From Cladorrhinum sp. PSN259 (Eukaryota > Ascomycota > Sordariomycetes > Sordariales > Podosporaceae): a DNA stretch of 64,000 bases. Location: NCBI GenBank assembly GCA_033725935.1, contig MU867110.1:210179-274178 (forward strand), in the 5' to 3' direction. Positions 56,734-64,000 of the stretch are shown here, piece by piece. The position numbers were made by a program, and so were the translations under genes. Under the pieces are notes generated by a model. That model saw only the letters and a program-made list of their open reading frames with translations. It searched no databases and was not told where the DNA came from. Position 1 is the first letter of the stretch. Every line of letters starts with the position of its first letter.

Positions 56734-58027
56734 CTAAGATCCGACTTCATAACCAGCATCACTCAGGCCCATCTGGTTCGTCTGCTGGCTCAAAGCCGTT
56801 GTATTGTTATCGTATTTTGTGATTTTGTTGTCATGTTCATCGTCGTCAGCGGCATCCATCTGTGTGCTGTCTCGCTTAACCGCCTGTGTGGCGTTCACGA
56901 ATGACGCCGGGAGCGCTGAATCGCTTCCTGAAGGCCCGGGAAATGGTGCTCCTGTGCTGCCGCTGCTGCCGAATGTTGTGGGTACGCCGCCGATGCCGCT
57001 GCTGCCGCCAATATCCGTCAGTATGCTGCCACTGCTGTTCAAGGGTGCTGAATACTGTGAATGACTGTTGGTAGTATTGGAGAACAAGGGTGCGAGTGTA
57101 ACTCTCTCGGTAGAAAGAGGACTATGAGCATTCTTGTGATGATGTTGATGGTGATGCGTAAAAGAGGAGGGGGAGGAGAAAGAAGAGAAGGAAGAGAGAC
57201 CTTTCCCGCTTCCGCTTCCGCCACCTATACCGCCGATGCCGCCTCTCTTCTCTTCTTCCAAAAGCTTTTCCGACTTTTCGGCCCATGCCGCGGATTGGGC
57301 AGCTCGACGGTCAGCGTCAGCCCGCAGCTGGGCCATCTGAGTTGAGAGAGAATTCAGAGTGGCATCGCATCTGTCCGACCACGCCTGAAGGCTAGAAAGG
57401 AGGCCGTCGATAGCGTTCGGAGCGACGTCCCGGAGCGAGGAGACGCTGTTGATCTGGACGAGGGAGGCCTTCGGGTTCAACTGAGCCTTGATCAACCCCG
57501 CATAGATGGCGCTGATGACTAGCTCTTCAACGGCTTGCCGCGATGGCAAGTCCAGAGCTTTTTGGAGCGAGGCATAGCTGAGCGCCGGTTCTGCGCCGGC
57601 GAAGGAGGGGTCATTCTTCTGGCTGGCGATGGTTAGGAGGGAGAGCTGGCGGAGCTTCAATCGCTGGGCATCTGTCAACCCGGGAAGGCCCTCCGTGAAC
57701 TGGTACGACTCGTAGGTGCCGTAGCTGAAGATGTGAAGGGCGGTGAGGTAGTGCGCGAACTCGGCAGATGAGGCGAGTGCCTGGATCTGTGGAGTTTGGA
57801 GAAGTTCGGTGAAGATGTATGTGTTCGGCGCAGAGGTGGCGCGCACAACGAGGTCGGCCGCTGCTCGTGGGGAGGTAGCCGAGCTGGTGAGCGCCAAGAA
57901 GGGCTGTATATGATTATAGGATAAGTCGGTGGTTCCTGTGATGGAGGGGCGGCATTGCGGGGATGAATGGAGGGATGGATGATGGATTACGAACCTCTAG
58001 AGCACTGAGAGCCTTTGCTTGCTCCAT
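56734..58027 (-). CDS. CSN7: COP9 signalosome subunit 7
   Basis: PCI-domain subunit of the COP9 signalosome, the deneddylase that recycles cullin-RING ligases and in filamentous fungi controls development and light response. Two minus-strand exons, 58027-57995 (eleven codons, MEQAKALSALE) and 57903-56734, with a 91-nt intron (GTTCGT donor, ATACAG acceptor). Product 400 residues. The PCI/winged-helix region spans about residues 30-190: TYIFTELLQTPQIQAL, YLTALHIFSYGTYESY, LRQLSLLTIASQ, YASLQKALDLPSRQAVEELVISAIYAGLIKAQLN, then a coiled coil with WSDRCDATLNSLSTQMAQL and EKSEKLLEEEKR. The last 175 residues are low complexity, rich in Gly, Ser, Thr, Asn and His, longer than I would expect for the conserved core and probably disordered. 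Confidence 0.87.
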
Positions 58028-59872
58028 CTTTGCTGACTGCGCCGTTCTGATTGCGATATTCTCTAGATTGTTGACTCAGAGGTTGGTCAACATAAAAAGA
58101 AAATGGGCGTATAATCAATGTTCAAGCTTAGAATTATTTGTAATTGTTGTTGTTTGGGACCTTGGGTGTAGCTCCTGTAAGGTCGATGTTAGATAAGGTA
58201 CATGTCCTCTGACCAGCTGCAGCCTTGTTGGTGAGGTGGGGCAGTGATTGTACCATCTTGGCGGTCGCTGCTGATAATATGGTAAGTCCGCTGTAAGGCT
58301 GAGTGACGAAGCTTTTCTGCTTATACCCGACCAAAGATGTGGCTTGGATAATCCCGAAAATGTTCCTGTTCCTGCAGCTGCATTGGCTTTGGTCGCTTTG
58401 AATCAGATTATCAAAGTGCGCCAGTGAAACGGCCAAATTCGGCCCAAGAGATGGCGCATCAGATTTGTTTGAAGTTGGAATTGGACGGACCGCCTTACAT
58501 GGCCCCGCATCGCCCGTCACGTTCGTCGCCCAGGACCTTGGGATACGGTGCAAGGATCCGCTACAGGCTTTGACCTTCTGAAAGCGGTGGTGCATCCGGA
58601 CCACGGCGGATCTTTGATCGTGTGGTTTTGGCCAGGTTGTCAAAGATGAATGCAACCATCACGGATTACACAGTGCGCAGTGTGCGCTCCTCGTCTACCT
58701 CTGTCTAATCCATCTGCCGTGGCCTGGCGCTGCAGTGGCGTATCAATAATTGGCGGGACAGCACGAGCTAAATCGTGGGGAAACTTGTAATTGATAACAC
58801 TATTGGATTTAATTGCAACCATCATAATACGGTGTAGTGGTGTGTAGACGGGAAAAGTTTACGGCTACAAAAATAGATTGCTCGAGGTTCGCCGTCTTCG
58901 GCAGTGGCCGCCCATTGCGTGGGCTTGTTATTTCCTTCAAAACTATTGAGGGGCTTCCTCGGTGAGCCGACCCCGCTACTATGGAAAGCCAGTCAATTGT
59001 GGTTGTTCAAGAGCAAACTTCTGAAGGATCAGGCTCAGGAGCTCGTATGGAGAACAACGCGTATCCTTGACAACTGTTTTTTTTAGGGTTGGTTGATTCA
59101 TCGTGGCTTGGTTTGAACACACTGGTAGGCTTGTGGAGGGGTTGTCGTCCTTCCGGGGAGCAGGGTCCGTCCGTGCTAGAAACGTGCTCACAGCAGTATC
59201 GAATTGGGCGATAATCATCAAAGAGCAAAGTACAAATCGGATGGATGCATTCAGCCCACGCCCACGTGGAGATGATCGCAATGTGCGCGCGGTACCCTGA
59301 ATAAATGATGACCAATTCGCCATTTATCAAGAGGCAAACCCAACTCTTGAAAATCTCCGTTGTATCTCTCGGCAACTTTTGACGAATCTTTTACACTTAA
59401 TTAGCTGCATAAACTACCGACAGTGCGACGCACGGTCTCCCCTACTGGAACTCCCAAACAGGGGCCGTCCCTTCCGTTGGTGACCCTCAGCCCAGCCGGA
59501 AGCGCTGACAAAGTCGGACCCGACGTTGCCGCAGCGCATCAGAGTACTGGACATATCTGGCTCCTTGCTATTGTTCCCGCGCTCTTGTCACGCCTCTTTT
59601 AATTTACCCTTTGCTTTTTGCCTTGCCTTCTTGTACCTACATAAGCGGACCGCCGTCTCTGGAAGCTGGCCCCGTTCTGCTTTGATTTTCTGGAAGGATT
59701 CTACTGTTTTATGTTGCATCCTCAGTCTCGTTCCAGAATACAGATGTTATAGCCACCGAGTATTGGACCGTGATCCGGGAGTCGCGAGCGATCGATCCAG
59801 CTATCCGAGATTCAAAGGTGGCCACAATAACACTTACCTCGAATATTGATCATCAGATACAGTCTCACAAAT
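58028..59872. other. Intergenic region CSN7 / copper ATPase
   Basis: About 1.85 kb carrying the promoters of two divergent genes. A 173-codon minus frame (58134-58655) has no domain. CACGTGG at about 59262-59268 is a palindromic bHLH-type E-box. No RNA gene seen. Confidence 0.5.
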
Positions 59873-62800
59873 ATGGCGCCTCCACAAATACACCTGTCTG
59901 CAAAAGGCAACGGCTCCTCGCTGTCTGCGCCGGCAGCGCACATGGCGACAACTACACTAAAAGTAGAGGGGATGACGTGAGTTCGGCACAAAAATGCTTA
60001 AGTGTCGTGGTGGATATTGTCTAACGGTCGGTAGTTGCGGCGCATGTACCTCGGCGGTTGAAGCTGGCTTCAAGAATGTCGACGGCGTGGGAAGCGTATC
60101 CGTCAGTCTAGTCATGGAAAGAGCTGTGGTTATGCACGACCCCCAACGGATATCCGCAGATCAGGTACGAGAGATTATTGAGGATCGAGGGTTTGACGCC
60201 GAAATTCTTGCGACCGATTTGCCATCGCCAGCTATCCCCCGAAACTCTTTCGGCGCATTCCCGACCGACGATGGCCCCGCCATGACGATCACGACTGTCA
60301 AGGTCACGGGCATGACCTGCGGAGCCTGTACCTCAGCGATCGAAGGCGGATTCAAGGATGTTTCTGGGGTGAAGCATTTCAGCGTCTCTTTGCTATCAGA
60401 AAGAGCGGTGATTGAACATGACCCGAGTCTGCTTACCGCTGATGCGATCTGCGAAATTATCGAGGACCGAGGGTTCGATGCGGAACTTGTCGAAAGTACA
60501 ACCAAGGAGCCTGATCTGAAACATACGGGAGAGAACTCAAAGTCAACGACAGCCACAACCACTGTTGCGATCGATGGAATGACATGTGGGGCCTGCACAT
60601 CTGCGGTGGAACAAGGGTTTCGGGATGTTGACGGTCTCATACGCTTCAATATCAGCCTGCTCGCAGAACGAGCAGTCATTACGCATGATTTGACCAAGCT
60701 CGCTGCCGACAAAATTGTTGAGATCATCGAAGACAGGGGCTTCGATGCCAAGCTACTTACAACAACGATCGAAACCGCAGACCAGTCAGGAGGCGCCTCG
60801 ACCGCACTGTTCAAGCTCTATGGAAGTCTCGATGCTGCTGCAGCAAAAGGGCTGGAAGAAAAGCTCACAGCTCTTCCCGGTATCAGGAGTGCCACAGTTG
60901 CACTCAGTACTTCCAAGCTAACCGTGGTTCATTTGCCACATGTGACGGGACTACGTGGTGTCGTTGAAGCGGTCGAGTCCGCGGGCTTCAATGCTCTAGT
61001 TGCCGACAACGACGACAACAATGCTCAGCTAGAGTCTCTCGCCAAAACTCGTGAAATCAACGAATGGAAATCGGCATTTAAATTCTCGTTATCCTTTGCC
61101 ATACCGGTATTCCTCATAAGCATGATCATTCCGATGTTCCTCAAGCCCCTGGACTGCGGATCTATCAGACTTTTCCCTGGACTTTACCTTGGAGACCTTG
61201 TTTGTTTGATTCTGACGATTCCCGTGCAATTCGGCATTGGCAAGCGTTTCTACAAGTCGGCCTACAAGTCACTCAAACATGGCGCGCCAACTATGGATGT
61301 TTTGGTGGTTCTTGGTACCTCCTGCGCATTTTTCTTCAGCGTCGGAGCCATGCTTGTCTCTATCCTCATGCCTCCACACACCCGGCCTAGCATTATCTTT
61401 GACACAAGCACCATGCTCATCACCTTCATCACACTCGGCCGCTTCTTGGAGAACCGGGCCAAGGGACAAACTTCCAAGGCGTTGTCTCGACTCATGTCTC
61501 TTGCCCCTTCGATGGCGACCATCTACGCTGACCCAATCGCTGCCGAGAAGGATGCTGAGGCTTGGAATGGTGATGGCGACGCCCAGGATCCTAGCAAGCC
61601 TGTGGAAGGCAATGCTGTAGAGGAAAAAATCATTCCCACCGAACTCATTCAGGTTGGCGACATTGTCATTCTTCGACCAGGTGACAAGATTCCTGCAGAT
61701 GGTGTCATGATTCGTGGTGAGACCTATGTGGACGAAAGCATGGTTACAGGAGAGGCAATGCCAGTTCAAAAGCTCAAGGGAGCCAACTTAATTGGCGGTA
61801 CCGTCAATGGCCATGGCCGAGTCGATTTCCGCGTCACCAGAGCCGGCCGTGATACTCAGCTCAGCCAGATTGTCAAGCTTGTCCAAAACGCGCAGACCAA
61901 CCGTGCCGAGATCCAGCGTCTAGCAGATACTCTTGCCGGATACTTCGTGCCTGCCATTTTAGTTTTGGGTTTGATGACTTTCCTTGTCTGGATGGTCCTT
62001 AGTCATGTCCTTTCCAATCCTCCCAAGATCTTTCTCGAGGAGACCAGCGGTGGCAAGTTCATGGTCTGCCTTGAGCTCTGCATCTCAGTTATTGTTTTTG
62101 CGTGCCCTTGCGCACTTGGTCTTGCTACACCCACAGCCGTCATGGTGGGTACTGGCATCGGCGCGACAAATGGCATCCTCGTGAAGGGCGGCGCAGCCCT
62201 CGAGAGGACAACCAAGATCACTCAAATTGTTCTTGACAAGACTGGTACCATCACTCACGGAAAGATGAGCGTGGCCAAAGCAAACATTGTATCCGCATGG
62301 GAGAATAGTGACTTCCGCCGGCGTCTGTGGTGGACGATTGTCGGCCTTGCTGAGATGGGCAGCGAGCACCCGGTCGGCAAGGCAGTCATCGGCGCGGCCA
62401 GGGCGGAAATGGGCCTCGGCCCAGACGCAGTCATTGAGGGCAGCATCGGCGATTTTTCTGCGGCTGTTGGTAAGGGCATCAGCGCATACGTCGAACCCGC
62501 CACTCCAGGCGAGCGATATCGGTACAAGGTTCTCATTGGAAATGTTCGATTTCTTCGCGAGAACAAAGTGGATGTTCCCGAGTCTGCTGTCGAAAGCTCA
62601 GAAAAGATCAATGCGGCTGCCAACTCGTCTTCATCAGGCCCCCGCACCACGGGCGCGAAACCCAGCGCTGGCACCACAAACATTTTCATCGCTATTGATG
62701 GCGAATATACAGGTCATCTCTGCCTGTCTGACACTATCAAGGACGGCGCGGCAGCCGTAATTGCTGTTCTAACAAAGATGAAGGTCAAGACCGCCATGGT

Positions 62801-63473
62801 AACAGGTGACCAGCGGAGTACCGCACTAGCCGTTGCGTCTGCAATCGGTATTGATAGCGAAGATGTCTACGCGGGTGTCTCGCCCGATCAGAAGCAGGCT
62901 ATCATCCAACAACTTCAAGCAGCTGGTGAAGTTGTCGCGATGGTTGGGGACGGTATCAATGATTCCCCTGCGCTCGCAACCTCGGATGTCGGCATTGCCA
63001 TGGCTTCTGGAACAGATGTGGCTATGGAGGCCGCCGACGTAGTCCTGATGCGTCCTAACGACCTCATGGACATTCCTGCTGCTCTGCACCTTGCTCGTAC
63101 TATCTTCACCCGCATCAAAATGAATTTATTGTGGGCATGTATGTATAACGCTGTGGGATTACCCTTTGCCATGGGCATATTCTTGCCGCTGGGATATCAC
63201 TTGCATCCCATGACTGCGGGAGCGGCCATGGCAGCCAGCAGTGTCAGTGTGGTGGTGAGCAGCCTGTTTTTGAAGTTTTGGAAGAGGCCTGGCTGGATGG
63301 ATAAGGATTTGTATGATTTACATGGCATGTTGGTGGGCAAGCAGAAGGGGTGGCTTAAGGGTACGGTTGAGTGGGTTGGCGAGGTATGGAGTGATTTGTT
63401 TGTTAGAGATAGAAAGAAGGAGGAAGGGTATGTGCCGCTGTCCAACTTGGATGGAGATGATAGGAGGGTATGA
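59873..63473 (+). CDS. CCC2: Copper-transporting P1B-type ATPase (Ccc2-like)
   Basis: Pumps Cu(I) into the late secretory pathway to load copper enzymes such as laccases and multicopper ferroxidases. Two exons, 59873-59976 and 60035-63473; the 58-nt intron falls inside the first metal site (GMT|CGAC). Product 1180 residues. Three heavy-metal domains have GMTCGACTSA: C36/C39, C130/C133 and C219/C222. A fourth HMA-like fold (about 290-355) lacks the cysteines. Eight membrane helices are expected; the transport motif CPC is at 725-727 (VIVFACPCALGLATP). Catalytic motifs: TGEAMPV (actuator), DKTGT with Asp769, SEHPVGKA with His813, MVTGDQ and GDGINDSPA with Asp1007. A glycine/serine linker interrupts the nucleotide domain near 885-900. 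The open frame from 59994 is an artefact of reading into the intron; the real start is MAPPQIHL. Confidence 0.93.
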
Positions 63474-63920
63474 TCAGGAAAGGGGAGATGAGGGAAGGGT
63501 GTTGTTGTGGGTATTCCCTTTTGTTCATCGGCTAGGAGTTGTAGGGATTCATTTGTGTTTTGGGTTTATGACTTCTCCAACAACTTTGTTCTGTTTGCTT
63601 GGTTTGTAACTCGATAAGTAAATAGCCCTCCCTCTTCTCTCTGTGGGTTTCTCTTTTGAATTATAAAGCAGAAATGGTCATCTCAAATTCTTCTTCTTGG
63701 TTTTGAAACTCTCGTGCTTGTTTTGATATTATGCTCAGGGGTTAACCATTCTAGGGTCTTAAGTTTGCGAAACCGGTACAGAAAGCAGTTTACCACGGAC
63801 ATTTCCATTCTTAACAACACATCATAAACTCTATATGGGATGTCGATGTATATATGAGCTGCTTAATCCATGCCATAGTCCAATAACCCGAACTGGAAAT
63901 CCATGTATATATCCATATCC

Positions 63921-63999
<79 letters not shown>

Positions 64000-64000
64000 C
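63474..64000. other. 3' flank ending in poly-G tract
   Basis: After the copper ATPase stop come about 445 bases of ordinary AT-rich 3' sequence, then 63922-63999 of pure G broken by a single C at 63951, with a C at 64000. No gene. The G tract is most simply a sequencing or gap artefact. Confidence 0.7.
63922..64000. repeat. 79-base near-pure G tract
   Basis: 29 G, one C, 48 G, one C. Far longer than any other homopolymer in the window (next longest runs are 10-16 bases). Confidence 0.9.

Noticed and set aside
58134..58655. 173-codon minus-strand frame
   Set aside because: No recognisable motif and it lies in the promoter region between CSN7 and the copper ATPase.
59994..60034. ATG at 59994 as start of the copper ATPase
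   Set aside because: It lies inside an intron; splicing 59976 to 60035 restores the GMTCGAC motif with a proper N-terminus.

Overview
The window is nuclear DNA of a filamentous ascomycete (Pezizomycotina; the protein repertoire would suit a Leotiomycete, but I cannot place it more finely from sequence alone). Reasons: small spliceosomal introns (52-140 nt, a few of 240-390 nt) with CTAAC/CTGAC branch sites, monocistronic genes on both strands, a Zn2Cys6 regulator, and Rax1, Csn7 and a yeast-type Mediator subunit. I find 22 protein genes, no convincing tRNA, rRNA or CRISPR, and no intact transposon. Several exons and one whole gene (ATP synthase subunit e) are visible only after splicing.

Layout. 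0-16 kb: Mediator MED8, an F-box-like protein, an acyltransferase-3 membrane protein, D-xylose reductase, the PP1 regulator SDS22 (minus), a BEM46-type hydrolase and a BTB protein. 16-24 kb: a CSN12-like PCI protein (minus) divergent from ribosomal protein eL20, then a GNAT acetyltransferase. 24-32 kb: a long Arg/Glu-repeat protein with a DUF7514-type head, a 4 kb gene-poor stretch, and a conserved acidic fungal protein. 32-41 kb: a 4.3 kb gene-poor stretch, a Zn2Cys6 transcription factor, and ATP synthase subunit e (minus). 41-49 kb: dynein intermediate chain, a pyridoxal-reductase-type AKR (minus), then 4 kb of gene-free DNA holding a MITE-like inverted-repeat element and a family of repeated small hairpin motifs. 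49-64 kb: CHK1 (minus) divergent from a UBE2C/Ubc11-type E2, eL31 (minus) divergent from RAX1, CSN7 (minus), and a copper-exporting P-type ATPase. The last 79 bases are almost pure G and are probably an assembly artefact.

Functionally this is mostly housekeeping: transcription (MED8), ribosome (eL20, eL31), mitochondrial ATP synthase, mitotic and checkpoint control (SDS22, CHK1, the E2), PCI proteins (CSN7, CSN12-like), dynein transport, and copper, pentose and vitamin B6 metabolism. No secondary-metabolite cluster is visible.

Most notable observations: (1) a one-base frameshift at the start of eL31; (2) an in-frame TAG in the Arg/Glu-repeat gene followed by 124 coding-like codons in the same frame; (3) a 236 bp element with 37 bp inverted arms; (4) three to four spaced copies of a hairpin/TATATAATG motif; (5) an identical GCCCTAAAG site upstream of both ribosomal protein genes; (6) an open frame nested in the first eL20 intron.
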